DNA from: DAIODI01 sp046349255
GTDB taxonomy: Bacteria; Pseudomonadota; Alphaproteobacteria; Rhizobiales; Aestuariivirgaceae
Assembly: GCA_046349255.1 (NCBI GenBank)
Contig: JAXMCR010000004.1
Coordinates: forward strand, 372,001 to 436,000
Direction: 5' to 3'
DNA length: 64,000 nucleotides
The notes below the pieces were generated by a model. That model ran no database searches, had not been told where the DNA came from, and saw only the letters and a list, made by a program, of their open reading frames with translations. This document shows, one piece after another, positions 34,619-42,899 of this stretch. Every line of letters starts with the position of its first letter. Position 1 is the first letter of the stretch. The position numbers and the translations under genes are program-made.

Positions 34619-35383
34619 TTATCCCTTCACGGCCTTGAGGAGGTTGTCGGCGCCGCGCGCCAGCAGCGCCGTGTCGGCCCCGCAGGCAACGAACGAGAAG
34701 CCTTCGTCGAGGAGCTTGCGGGCGAACGTCGCGTCGAACACCAGCGTGCCGACCGGCACGCCCGCGCGGATCAGGCTCTTGGCCGCCGGCATGATCACGT
34801 CCCAGATCGCGGGGTTCGCGGGCTGGCCCAGGATGCCCATGTCGGCGCCGATGTCGGCCGGGCCGAAGAACAGGCCCGTCACGCCGTCGACGGCGGCGAT
34901 CTCGTGCGCCTTCTCGATGGCGGAGCGCGATTCGAGCTGCACCAGCACGGCTGTTTCCGCCTCGACCTTCGCGAAATAATCCGTCGAGCGGGCGAAGCGG
35001 TTGGCGCGCGTCATGCCGCTGACGCCGCGCACGCCGCGCGGGGGATAGCGCACGGCGGCGACGGCCTGCGCGGCTTCGGCCGGCGTCTGCACCATCGGGA
35101 ACAGGAGCCCCTGCGTGCCGATGTCGAGCAGGCGCTTCACCTTCACCGTGTCGTTCCAGTCCGGCCGAACGAGCGGCGTCGTGTCGTAGGCGGCAAACAC
35201 CTGGAGCTGGTTCAGAACCGTCGTCAGTTCGTTCGGCGAGTGCTCCATGTCGATGAGCACCCAGTCGAAGCCCGCGCCCGCCACCACTTCGGCGGCTAAC
35301 GGCGAGCAGAGGCTCACCCACAGGCCGATCTGCGGCTTGCCCGCCCGGACGGCGGCGAGAAACGGGTTCGGCTTGTGGTTCAT
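34619..35383 (-). CDS. HpcH/HpaI family aldolase
   Basis: A 254-aa class II aldolase. GLWVSLCSP, WVLIDMEHSPN, VRGVSGMTRANRF and GLFFGPADIGADMG match the HpaI/GarL family, which splits hydroxy-oxo-acids such as 2-keto-3-deoxyglucarate or 4-hydroxy-2-oxoheptanedioate to pyruvate and an aldehyde using a divalent metal. The start ATG overlaps the upstream FAD oxidoreductase stop by four bases, and the dehydrogenase gene begins four bases after its end, giving a tight operon. Confidence 0.85.
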   Translation of the reverse strand: MNHKPNPFLAAVRAGKPQIGLWVSLCSPLAAEVVAGAGFDWVLIDMEHSPNELTTVLNQLQVFAAYDTTPLVRPDWNDTVKVKRLLDIGTQGLLFPMVQTPAEAAQAVAAVRYPPRGVRGVSGMTRANRFARSTDYFAKVEAETAVLVQLESRSAIEKAHEIAAVDGVTGLFFGPADIGADMGILGQPANPAIWDVIMPAAKSLIRAGVPVGTLVFDATFARKLLDEGFSFVACGADTALLARGADNLLKAVKG

Positions 35384-36591
35384 ATGACCCCCTTTTCGAC
35401 GATCGGCTGGTTCAACTCGATGCGGTCGTAGTGAAACGGCGTGAGGTCCAGCGTGCGGTATTCGCCGTGGATCAGCAACTCGGCCATGCCGCGCCCCATC
35501 GCCGGCGACTGCTGCAGCCCGTGGCCGGAGAAGCCGTTGATGAAGTGGAAATTCCGCACCGTCGTGTGCGGTCCGACGATCGCGTTGTGGTCGAACACGT
35601 TCATGTCGTAATGCGCCGCATACGTATGGGTGAGCTTCACCGCCTCGAACTGGGGCACGCGTGAGGCGACGATCGGCCAGACGTAGCTTTCCCACAGCGA
35701 CCAGTCGCCGGTGAAATCGTCGAAGTCGGTGGTGTCGTCGAACATCTGGTGGCCGCCGCCGCTGAGGTAGGTGCCGCCGCCGTTCTCGCGCACCGTGACG
35801 CCGGTTGGATCGATCGTGAGCGGCAGGTCGCGGTCGAGCGGCTTCTCGGCGGCAAAGATCCAGGTGAGGCGTTTGACCGGCTGAACGGGGAGCGGGATGC
35901 CCGCCATCTTCGCGGTGCGCGCGGCGCGGGTGCCCGAGGCGTTGATGACGGTGCCGCAGGCGATCGTCTCGCCCGACCTGAGCGTGACGGACTCGATCCT
36001 GTTGCCGGCGGCGTTCTTCGTCATCGCCACGACCTCGTTGGCGATGTACTCGACGCCGCGCTCGCGCGCCTGCCGGCGGAACCAGTCGAAGATCGTGTAG
36101 CCGTCGAAGTAGCCCTCGTCGACCGGGTTGATCGAGCCGAGGACGAGGTCGTCGACGTTGTAAAACGGATACTCCTCCGCGATCTCGGCGGGCGTGAGGA
36201 GCTTTGTCTTCGCGTTGGCGCGGCGCTGCGTCTCGTAGTTCTCGCGCAGCGTCTCGGCGCCCTCCTCGGTGCCGGCGAGGTACATGTAGCCAAAATCCCG
36301 GATGCGCAGCTCCGGCACGCGCTCGTCGCCGCCCATGTAGCGGCGGAGGTTGTGGACGAAGTCGGCGGTGAACTGCGAGATGCGGACGTTGAGCTCGGTC
36401 GAGAACTGCTGGCGCACGCACGAATGGCTGAGCGAGGTGCAGCACTTCTCGTAGGTCGGGTCGCGCTCGACGACGAGGATCGAGCCGTCGAACGTCTTGT
36501 CATTGGTGAGCCACCAGGCCGAGGACGACCCCATGATGGCGCCACCGACGATGACGACGTCGTAGGATGTTCTGGAGGGGCCGTCCGGCAT
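35380..36591 (-). CDS. FAD-dependent oxidoreductase (DAO family)
   Basis: A 403-aa amine/amino-acid oxidase-type flavoprotein. The FAD motif VVIVGGAIMGSSSAWWL lies near the N-terminus, with HSCVRQQFST, typical of the DadA/SoxB/glycine oxidase family, and a C-terminal GFSGHGLQQSPAMGR that closes over the flavin. It would oxidise a secondary or D-amine to an imine or keto acid. First gene of the minus-strand operon, divergent from an amino acid ABC importer across 186 bases, so the importer probably brings its substrate. Confidence 0.85.
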   Translation of the reverse strand: MPDGPSRTSYDVVIVGGAIMGSSSAWWLTNDKTFDGSILVVERDPTYEKCCTSLSHSCVRQQFSTELNVRISQFTADFVHNLRRYMGGDERVPELRIRDFGYMYLAGTEEGAETLRENYETQRRANAKTKLLTPAEIAEEYPFYNVDDLVLGSINPVDEGYFDGYTIFDWFRRQARERGVEYIANEVVAMTKNAAGNRIESVTLRSGETIACGTVINASGTRAARTAKMAGIPLPVQPVKRLTWIFAAEKPLDRDLPLTIDPTGVTVRENGGGTYLSGGGHQMFDDTTDFDDFTGDWSLWESYVWPIVASRVPQFEAVKLTHTYAAHYDMNVFDHNAIVGPHTTVRNFHFINGFSGHGLQQSPAMGRGMAELLIHGEYRTLDLTPFHYDRIELNQPIVEKGVI

Positions 36592-36703
36592 GCTGCTTCC
36601 CGTGCGCGAGGTGACGCTCCTGCTCTAGCGCATCGGGCGGCCGCCTGCCATGCGCTGGGGTAGGGGCGGCCAACTGCCGGCGGGTGCGGCGACGCCTCCC
36701 GCG

Positions 36704-36731
36704 TTGACTCTGGACCTGCCGGGGATAGCAT
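36704..36731 (+). promoter_or_regulatory. Candidate sigma-70 promoter for the amino acid ABC operon
   Basis: TTGACT (36704-36709) and TAGCAT (36726-36731) are separated by 16 bases and lie about 45 bases before the binding-protein ATG at 36778, which has GAGGGAG before it. The -10 box is only a moderate match, so the call is tentative. Confidence 0.4.
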
Positions 36732-36777
36732 CGGTCGCCGCACCGGCAGGTCAACAACATCAAAGAGGGAGAGTGTC

Positions 36778-37692
36778 ATGACGTTCAGGGGAGTGGCTGG
36801 ATCGCTGAAAGGCGCGTTGCTCGGCGCGGTCGCCGCGGTGGCGGCGCTGGCGGCAAGCGGGGCGGCCCAAGCCGCCGGCTCGTGCGAGGGCGCCGAGCTG
36901 ATCAAGCCGGGCAAGCTGGTCGTCGCCTACGCGGGCGAGATGCCGGGCACGGGATCGAAGGACGGCAAGCTCATCGGCATCGACGGCGAGATCATGAACT
37001 TCGTCGCCGACAAGCTCGGCCTCGAGGTCGAGCCGCAGCTCATGGAGTGGGCGGCGGAGATCGAGTCCGTAAAGGCCCGCCGCGTCGACATCATGCACGG
37101 CATGATGGGCTGGACGAAGGCCCGCACCGAGGTGATCGACATCACCGACCCGATCTACTACGCGGGCGCGCTGATCAGCCAGAAGGCGGGCGCGGGGCTG
37201 AAGTCACTCGACTAGCTCAAGGACAAGAAGGTCGCCACGATGCAGGGGTTCGGCTGGATCCCCGAGATCAAGACGTTCAACCCGGACGTGAAGCTCTACG
37301 AGACGTCCGACGCGGGCATCCGCGACCTCGTCGCCGGCCGCATCGACGCCCTGTTCGCCGACCCGCCGCTGATCCAGTGGGTGGCGACGCAGAACCCGTC
37401 GTGGAAGATCGAGTCGGTGCCGGTGAGCGATGCCTACAACAAGGACCTGCCGAGCCTCACGGGCAAGTACCAGGTCGTGTTTGGCATGAGCAAGGAAGCG
37501 CCGAAGCTGCAGAAGTGCGTGAACGAGGCGATCGCCGAGCTCTGGAACACCTGTTCGAACCTGAAGATCGCGGCGAAGTACGGCTTCGGCGACAAGTTCT
37601 GGTTCGCGCCGCCGACCGAGAACCCGCGCACCGGCGTCGACCGCGACGCGAGCTGGAAGTACCCGCAGCTCGCGGCGGCCTGCTCGCAGTAA
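36778..37692 (+). pseudogene. Polar amino acid ABC binding-protein gene interrupted by an in-frame TAG
   Basis: The frame encodes 304 residues of a family 3 solute-binding protein, with a signal peptide (SLKGALLGAVAAVAALAAS, ending AQAA). It is broken at codon 146 by TAG (37213-37215), in the sequence KSLD-stop-LKDKKVATMQGF. Related proteins have a residue such as Gln or Asp there; a CAG-to-TAG change would do it. The downstream part stays in the same frame and keeps family features, ending WKYPQLAAACSQ. It may be a recent nonsense mutation, a sequencing error, or a suppressed stop. The partner ATPase and permease genes downstream are intact. Confidence 0.75.
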
Positions 37693-37716
37693 GGTCATCG
37701 CGATCACCTGATCTGG

Positions 37717-37740
37717 CCGGCGGGGCGATGGCTCCGCCGG
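37717..37740 (+). terminator. Hairpin after the amino acid binding-protein gene
   Basis: CCGGCGG (37717-37723) pairs with CCGCCGG (37734-37740), extended by a wobble and a G-C pair, with a six-base loop and no T-run. It sits 25 bases after the binding-protein stop and 33 bases before the ATPase gene, mirroring the hairpin at 15698-15722 after the sugar binding-protein gene. Likely an mRNA stabiliser or partial terminator. Confidence 0.5.
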
Positions 37741-37772
37741 TCGTGCCGGCTTGAGGGGAAGGACTGCCGGAC

Positions 37773-38543
37773 GTGGCCAAACCGCTGTTGAAGATCGAAG
37801 GCCTGAAGAAGGACTTCGGCACGCTCACCGTGCTGCGCGGCGTCGACCTCGAGCTCCGCCAGGGCCAGAAGATGGCGCTGATCGGGCCGAGCGGCTCCGG
37901 CAAGACGACGCTCCTGCGCTGCATCAACCGGCTCGAGGTGCCGACCGCCGGGCACATCCACCTCGACGGCGAGCTGATCGGCGAGCGCCAGGCGAACGGC
38001 GGGTATGCGCGCATCAGCGAGCGCGAGCTCGCCGCGCAGCGCCTCGAGATGGGCTTCGTGTTCCAGAACTTCTACCTGTGGCCGCACCTGACCGCGCTCG
38101 AAAACGTGGCGCTGGGGCCGTGGCGCGTGCGGGGCATGGCGAAGGAGGAAGCCTTCGCGCTCGCCCGCTCGATGCTCGAGAAGGTGCACATGGGCCACAA
38201 GGCGGGCGAATACCCCGAGCGCCTGTCGGGCGGGCAGCAGCAGCGCGTCGGCATCGCGCGGGCGCTCGCCCAGCAGCCGAAGCTCATCCTGTTCGACGAG
38301 CCGACCTCGGCGCTCGACCCCGAACTCGTGGGCGAGGTGCTGAACGTGATCCACGAACTCGCCGACGAGGGCCGCTCGATGATGCTCGTGACGCACGAGA
38401 TCCGCTTCGCCCGCGACGTCGCCGACGTCGTCGTGTTCATGGACGACGGGCTGATCGTCGAGCACGGACCGCCTGCGGAGGTGCTTGCCGCGCCCAAGCA
38501 CGAGCGCACGCGCAAGTTTCTCGGCCAGCTGCGGACGGGGTGA
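37773..38543 (+). CDS. Amino acid ABC transporter ATP-binding protein
   Basis: A 256-aa polar amino acid ATPase (GlnQ/HisP type). Walker A GPSGSGKTT, signature LSGGQQQR and Walker B LILFDEPTSALDPE are all canonical. The start is GTG 37773, with a GGGGAAGGA site upstream. It drives uptake of the amino acid or opine-like compound bound by the upstream protein. Followed four bases later by the first permease gene. Confidence 0.92.
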   Translation: MAKPLLKIEGLKKDFGTLTVLRGVDLELRQGQKMALIGPSGSGKTTLLRCINRLEVPTAGHIHLDGELIGERQANGGYARISERELAAQRLEMGFVFQNFYLWPHLTALENVALGPWRVRGMAKEEAFALARSMLEKVHMGHKAGEYPERLSGGQQQRVGIARALAQQPKLILFDEPTSALDPELVGEVLNVIHELADEGRSMMLVTHEIRFARDVADVVVFMDDGLIVEHGPPAEVLAAPKHERTRKFLGQLRTG

Positions 38544-38547
38544 GCCG

Positions 38548-39222
38548 ATGGTGTCGAACGCGATCGCCCAGGGCGGGCTCGAGAACGTCCCGTACTATCT
38601 CTCCGTGCTGCTCCAGGGCGCGTTGGTCACGATCGAGATCACGCTCGGCGCGCTCGTCATTGCGCTGGCGCTCGGCCTCGCGCTCGCCTCGCTGAAGGTG
38701 TCGCGGATCCCGGGCGCGCGCTACTTCGTGGACGCGTGGGTGGAGGTGTTCCGCGACATCCCGGCGCTGACGCAGCTCTTCATCATCTACTTCGGCCTGA
38801 CCTACGTGGGCCTGAGGTTCGATCCCCTGCCGGCGGCGATCATCGGGCTCGGGCTCAACGGGTCGGCCTACTGCGCGGAAATCTTCCGCGCCGGGTTTGC
38901 GGCACTGCACCACGGCCAGCGCGAGGCGGGCGCGGCGGTCGGCATGACGCCCGGGCAGACGATGCGCTTCATCGTACTGCCGCAGGCGCTGCGGATCACG
39001 CTGCCGCCGCTCGGCAACTACGCCATCGGGCTGATCAAGGACACCTCCGTCGCCTCCGCGGTGGCGGCGCCCGAAATCCTGTTCCGGGCGCGCAACCTGA
39101 CGAGCGAGGCATTCGAGGCGCCGCTCATCTACCTGATGGTCGCGATCCTCTACTTCGTGATCACGTTCCCGCTCGCCCGCGTCGTCGACCGGCTCGAGCA
39201 GAAGCGGAGGTCGTGGTCATGA
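38548..39222 (+). CDS. Amino acid ABC transporter permease 1
   Basis: A 224-aa HisM/GlnP-type permease with about five membrane segments and the EAA-like loop HHGQREAGAAVGMTPGQTMRFIV, which contacts the ATPase. Start ATG 38548 follows the ATPase stop by four bases. It overlaps the second permease by four bases. The pair forms the channel, consistent with a single transporter. Confidence 0.9.
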   Translation: MVSNAIAQGGLENVPYYLSVLLQGALVTIEITLGALVIALALGLALASLKVSRIPGARYFVDAWVEVFRDIPALTQLFIIYFGLTYVGLRFDPLPAAIIGLGLNGSAYCAEIFRAGFAALHHGQREAGAAVGMTPGQTMRFIVLPQALRITLPPLGNYAIGLIKDTSVASAVAAPEILFRARNLTSEAFEAPLIYLMVAILYFVITFPLARVVDRLEQKRRSWS

Positions 39223-39920
39223 GCATGCTGCACGACCTCGGTGCGTTCTTCGCCGTCTACCAGTCGAAGTGGAGCTCGTGGGCGCCGGAGATGTACCGCG
39301 CGACGTGGGTGACGCTCGAGATCACCGCCGGCGCGTTCGCGCTCGGCCTCGTGATCGGCCTCTTTGTCGCGATCGGGAAGCTCTCCAAGAACCCGCTCGT
39401 CCGCCGGCTGTCTATCGCCTACGTCGAGATCACGCGCGGCGTGCCGGCGTTGGTGATCCTGTTCCTCATCTACTTCGGGCTCGTGCCACTCGGCATCGTG
39501 ATCGACGCGGTGCCGGCGGCGATCCTCGGCCTCGGGCTCTCCTCGGGCGGCTACATCGCGGAGATCTTGCGCGCGGGCATCGAGGCGACGCACAAGGGGC
39601 AGCGCGAGGCGGGCCTTGCGGTCGGCATGACGCCGGGCAAGGTCTACCGCTTCGTGATCCTGCCGCAGGCGACGCGCATCGCGCTGCCGCCGCTGCTCAA
39701 CACCCTGATCAGCGTGCTGAAGGATTCATCGCTCGCCTCGCTGATCACCGCGCCCGAGATCATGCTGCGGGCGAAGGACATCACCTCGTCCGACTTCATG
39801 CCGCTGCACATCCTGCTGTGGGCGGGCATGATCTACTTCCTGCTGGCGCTGCCGCTGTCGTTCGCCGTGCGCTGGCTCGAGGCGCATCTGCGCCGGGGGC
39901 TCGGCGCGCGGCTCACCTGA
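39219..39920 (+). CDS. Amino acid ABC transporter permease 2
   Basis: A 233-aa second permease with the loop HKGQREAGLAVGMTPGKVYRF and segments such as GAFALGLVIGLFVAIG. The start overlaps the previous stop (ATGA). It ends five bases before the convergent BNR-repeat gene. Last gene of the four-gene importer; substrate unknown, but coupling with the divergent oxidase operon suggests an amine-bearing acid. Confidence 0.9.
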   Translation: MSMLHDLGAFFAVYQSKWSSWAPEMYRATWVTLEITAGAFALGLVIGLFVAIGKLSKNPLVRRLSIAYVEITRGVPALVILFLIYFGLVPLGIVIDAVPAAILGLGLSSGGYIAEILRAGIEATHKGQREAGLAVGMTPGKVYRFVILPQATRIALPPLLNTLISVLKDSSLASLITAPEIMLRAKDITSSDFMPLHILLWAGMIYFLLALPLSFAVRWLEAHLRRGLGARLT

Positions 39921-39925
39921 CGGGG

Positions 39926-41074
39926 TCAGCCGTCCATCACCTCGACCGACAGCACGGTCGGCAGGTGGCTTGCGATCTCCTGCCAGCGTTCGCCCTCGTC
40001 CGGGCTGTAGAACACCGAGCCCGAGTTGGTGCCGAAGTAGACGCCGGTCGGCGAAGCCCGGTCGGTCGCCATGCCCTGGCGCAGCACGGTGAAGAAGCAG
40101 TCCCGCTGCGGCAGGCCATCGCCGTGGCCGGTCCACGTCGCGCCGCCGTCGCGGGTGCGCCATACCTTGGCGCTGGCGCCGGGCGGAAACCGGCCGAGGA
40201 TGTCGCCGTTCAACGGAAGCACCCACGCGGTCTCGGCATCATGCGGATGCACCGCCACCGGAAAGCCGAACGTCGAGGGCAGGCCCGCCGCGATCGAGGT
40301 CCAGCTCCGGCCGCCGTCGCTCGTGCGAAACACGCCGTGATGGTTCTGCTGGTACATGACGTCGCCAGCCCCTGCCGCCCGCACGATGTTGTGCACGCAG
40401 AAACCCACGGCATCCGCCCCGTGATCGTGGCCGGGCTCCGGCGCGATCGTCTCCGCGTTGGAGAGCCGGTTGCGCCGCTCCCAGGTCTTGCCGCCGTCTT
40501 CGGTGGCGAACACGCCGGCGGCGGAGATGCCGACCCAGAGTTTCGTCGGATCGCCCGGGTCGCTCACGATGCTGTGCAGCACGAGGCCTGCGCCGCCCGG
40601 CTGCCACTCTGCGCGCGAGGGATGACTGGCGAGGCCCTCGACCGGCGTCCACGTTGCGCCGCCGTCGACGCTCTCGAGCAGCGTCGCGGGCTTCACGCCG
40701 GCAAAGAGCCGATCCCCGCTGCGCCCGAGCGACCACACGGCGTCGATCTGCCCGGTGTAGGGCGCCGGCGGCGAGGCGGTGAACCCCATCTGCGCCGCGA
40801 CTGCCGGGTTCTGCGCGATGAATTCGTCGAATTTGCCGTTCGACAGCTTCGAGAGCGCCCAGGTCTGCCCTTCATCCTCCGACCGGAAGATGCCGGCGCC
40901 GTGGAACTCGCCGCCGCCGCCCGCCCACATGCGGCCGGTTTCCGGATCGCCGACGACGTGGTTGATCGGCCAGCCGTTGCAGTGGGGACCACTGACGGTC
41001 CACGCGCCGTCAGGCGCTTCGCGCGACAGGATGAAGGCGCCCTTGGTGCTGCCGACGAGGACACGCGTGACCAT
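39926..41074 (-). CDS. BNR/sialidase-type beta-propeller protein
   Basis: A 382-aa protein made of repeats with Asp-box motifs SxDxGxTW: SEDEGQTW, SVDGGATW, TEDGGKTW, TSDGGRSW, TRDGGATW and SPDEGERW. This predicts a beta-propeller of the VPS10/sortilin or sialidase-superfamily type. No signal peptide is obvious, so it is probably cytoplasmic. Catalytic sialidase residues cannot be confirmed, and most such bacterial proteins are not sialidases. It faces the GlxA regulator divergently across 150 bases. Function unknown. Confidence 0.75.
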   Translation of the reverse strand: MVTRVLVGSTKGAFILSREAPDGAWTVSGPHCNGWPINHVVGDPETGRMWAGGGGEFHGAGIFRSEDEGQTWALSKLSNGKFDEFIAQNPAVAAQMGFTASPPAPYTGQIDAVWSLGRSGDRLFAGVKPATLLESVDGGATWTPVEGLASHPSRAEWQPGGAGLVLHSIVSDPGDPTKLWVGISAAGVFATEDGGKTWERRNRLSNAETIAPEPGHDHGADAVGFCVHNIVRAAGAGDVMYQQNHHGVFRTSDGGRSWTSIAAGLPSTFGFPVAVHPHDAETAWVLPLNGDILGRFPPGASAKVWRTRDGGATWTGHGDGLPQRDCFFTVLRQGMATDRASPTGVYFGTNSGSVFYSPDEGERWQEIASHLPTVLSVEVMDG

Positions 41075-41224
41075 CAGCCAATGCTCCGCACTGACGCCCC
41101 CCGATCGCGCGGCGAAAGACTAGCGCGGCCGGAAAGGCTTTGGAATCCCGAAGCGTGGCAGCGGTGGGATGCGCCGGGCTCGCCCCGCCGCTATAGTTTC
41201 GCCCGAAACGGGGTGACCTGCTCC

Positions 41225-42367
41225 ATGCCGACGCGCGCCGCCTTCCTCGTCGTTCCGAAGTTCAACATGGGCTCGCTCGTCGGCCTCATCGAGGTGATGC
41301 GGGTTGCGAACTACCTTACCTCCGGCACGCTCTACGAATGGCGTCTTCTCTCCTTCGAGGGGCCGGAAGTCGTCGCCTCGAACGGCCTCGGCGTCACGAC
41401 GGCGGATCCGCAGGCGAATGCGACGTACGCGGACATCGTGTTCGTGCTCGGCAGCTGGAACGCGGAGCATTACGATAACCGCGCCGCGTTCTCTTGGCTC
41501 AGGCGGCAGGCGCGCCGAGGCACGCGCATCTGCGCGGTCGAGCTTGGCTGCTACCTCGTGGCGAAGGCGGGGCTCTACTCGACGAGACCGATGACGACGC
41601 ACTGGTCGTGGATGCCCGGGTTCAAGGAGCGCTTCGACGAGGTGCCGGTCATCGAACAGCTCTACACGGTCGACGGCCCGGTGATGAGCTGCGCGGGCTC
41701 CATGGCCGCCGTCGACATGATGCTGACGCTCGTCGCGGCCGAACACGGCGAACAGCTCGCCGGCGAGGTGGTGGACCAGCTCTGCTACATCTCGCCGCGC
41801 CCGCCGGAGGCGCCCCAGCGCCAGACGCTCGGGCGGGAGCCCGACAAGGTGCGCCCGCTCGTGCGCAAGGCGATTTCGCTCATCGAGGAAGACGTCGCCG
41901 AACTGACGCCGATTCCGGAGATCGCGCGGCAGGTGGGCCTATCGCAACGACAGCTCGAGCGGCTCTTCAAGAAGGAGGTCGGTTGCTCGATCGCGCAGTT
42001 CCGCGTGCTCGTGCGGCTGCAGCACGCGCGCGTGCTGCTGATCTCGACATCGCTGTCGGTGCGCGAGATCGCAACCGCGGCGGGCTTCAACACGCTGTCC
42101 TACTTCGCATCGAGCTTCCGCCGCTACTTCGGCCGGCGGCCTTCGGAGTACCGGCAGGGCTGGTCGGACGCCGATCCGTTCCCGAGCTGGCCCGGCACGC
42201 TGTCGAAGTTCCTCGGTGTACTGAACGAACGCTCGCCGGTGCGGGCCGGGGCCGGCGCACTCAAGAGCGGCGCGGGACGGACGTCACGTGCGGCGATGCC
42301 GCCCACTCCTGGCGAAGGGTCGGGAGGTCGAGCCCGCGGACAAACGCGGCCGGAAGGTTCATCGTGA
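41225..42367 (+). CDS. GlxA-family AraC transcriptional regulator
   Basis: A 380-aa regulator with an N-terminal DJ-1/PfpI-like domain (FLVVPKFNMGSLVGLIEV) and a C-terminal AraC helix-turn-helix pair (IPEIARQVGLSQRQLERLF, LSVREIATAAGFNTLSYF). Members regulate quaternary amine and arginine catabolism in some bacteria. Start ATG 41225 has GGGGTGA upstream. After the HTH the sequence continues into a low-complexity Ala/Gly/Arg tail of about 60 residues that overlaps the convergent gene by 107 bases, an unusual extension. Target genes unknown; the BNR gene is divergent. Confidence 0.85.
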   Translation: MPTRAAFLVVPKFNMGSLVGLIEVMRVANYLTSGTLYEWRLLSFEGPEVVASNGLGVTTADPQANATYADIVFVLGSWNAEHYDNRAAFSWLRRQARRGTRICAVELGCYLVAKAGLYSTRPMTTHWSWMPGFKERFDEVPVIEQLYTVDGPVMSCAGSMAAVDMMLTLVAAEHGEQLAGEVVDQLCYISPRPPEAPQRQTLGREPDKVRPLVRKAISLIEEDVAELTPIPEIARQVGLSQRQLERLFKKEVGCSIAQFRVLVRLQHARVLLISTSLSVREIATAAGFNTLSYFASSFRRYFGRRPSEYRQGWSDADPFPSWPGTLSKFLGVLNERSPVRAGAGALKSGAGRTSRAAMPPTPGEGSGGRARGQTRPEGSS

Positions 42368-42899
42368 GGATGCTGACGGCGTGCGCCGCGGCGGCGCGCT
42401 CGCGTTCGAGTTCGCGCACGTCACCGGCGGCCGTGAGTTGTTCGGTACGCGCGATGCGGCCGAGAAACAGCGAGGCGAGCCGCGCCTGCAGGAGCGCGTG
42501 CGGGGCTTCGCGCTGGATCGTGGTGGCGCGCAGTTTCGGCGTCTCCGACATGGCCGTGAGGTCTTCCAGAAGCGCCAGGACCTCGCGGTAGCGGTAGAAG
42601 GGCTCGAAGGTGCACGTCTTGTGGTCGACGGTCTTGCCTACGACGAGCGTCAGGGGCTTGGCCTCGTCGTCGTAGTCGAACGCCTTGGCGAGCAGCGCCA
42701 GAACGCCTGGACGCGGCGGCGTGCGATCGGCGAGGTGGCCGGCGTCGATTCCGATTTCGGCCAGCGCGGCCGTCAGCATACTGACGGCATCCGAGAGCGC
42801 CGCGCGGGCACGATCGATCGCCTGCGCCTGTGCGGAAGGCTTCGTCGCCTTCGTGTCGACCGGGGCGGATTTCGCAGCGCGCTTGCCGAAGCCGAACAT
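42261..42899 (-). CDS. Hypothetical protein, N-terminus like its neighbour
   Basis: A 212-aa protein starting MFGFGKRAAKS. It is mostly helical by composition, with an Ala-rich N-terminal third and RYREVLALLEDLTAMSE in the middle. I recognise no family. The start ATG overlaps the stop of the upstream DUF4375 gene by three to four bases, and both proteins begin with MFG and KRAA, so they may share a localisation signal or have arisen together. Its last 107 bases overlap the tail of the convergent GlxA gene. Function unknown. Confidence 0.55.
   Translation of the reverse strand: MFGFGKRAAKSAPVDTKATKPSAQAQAIDRARAALSDAVSMLTAALAEIGIDAGHLADRTPPRPGVLALLAKAFDYDDEAKPLTLVVGKTVDHKTCTFEPFYRYREVLALLEDLTAMSETPKLRATTIQREAPHALLQARLASLFLGRIARTEQLTAAGDVRELERERAAAAHAVSILTMNLPAAFVRGLDLPTLRQEWAASPHVTSVPRRS

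Noticed and set aside
37213..37215. TAG read as pyrrolysine in the amino acid binding-protein gene
   Set aside because: TAG ends several ordinary genes here (for example at 49111, 52971 and 58552), no pyl genes are visible, and the MttB homologue itself has no in-frame TAG.
39269..41224. Long plus-strand open frame leading into the GlxA gene from 39.3 kb
   Set aside because: It runs through a permease and antisense to the BNR-repeat gene; the true GlxA start is ATG 41225.
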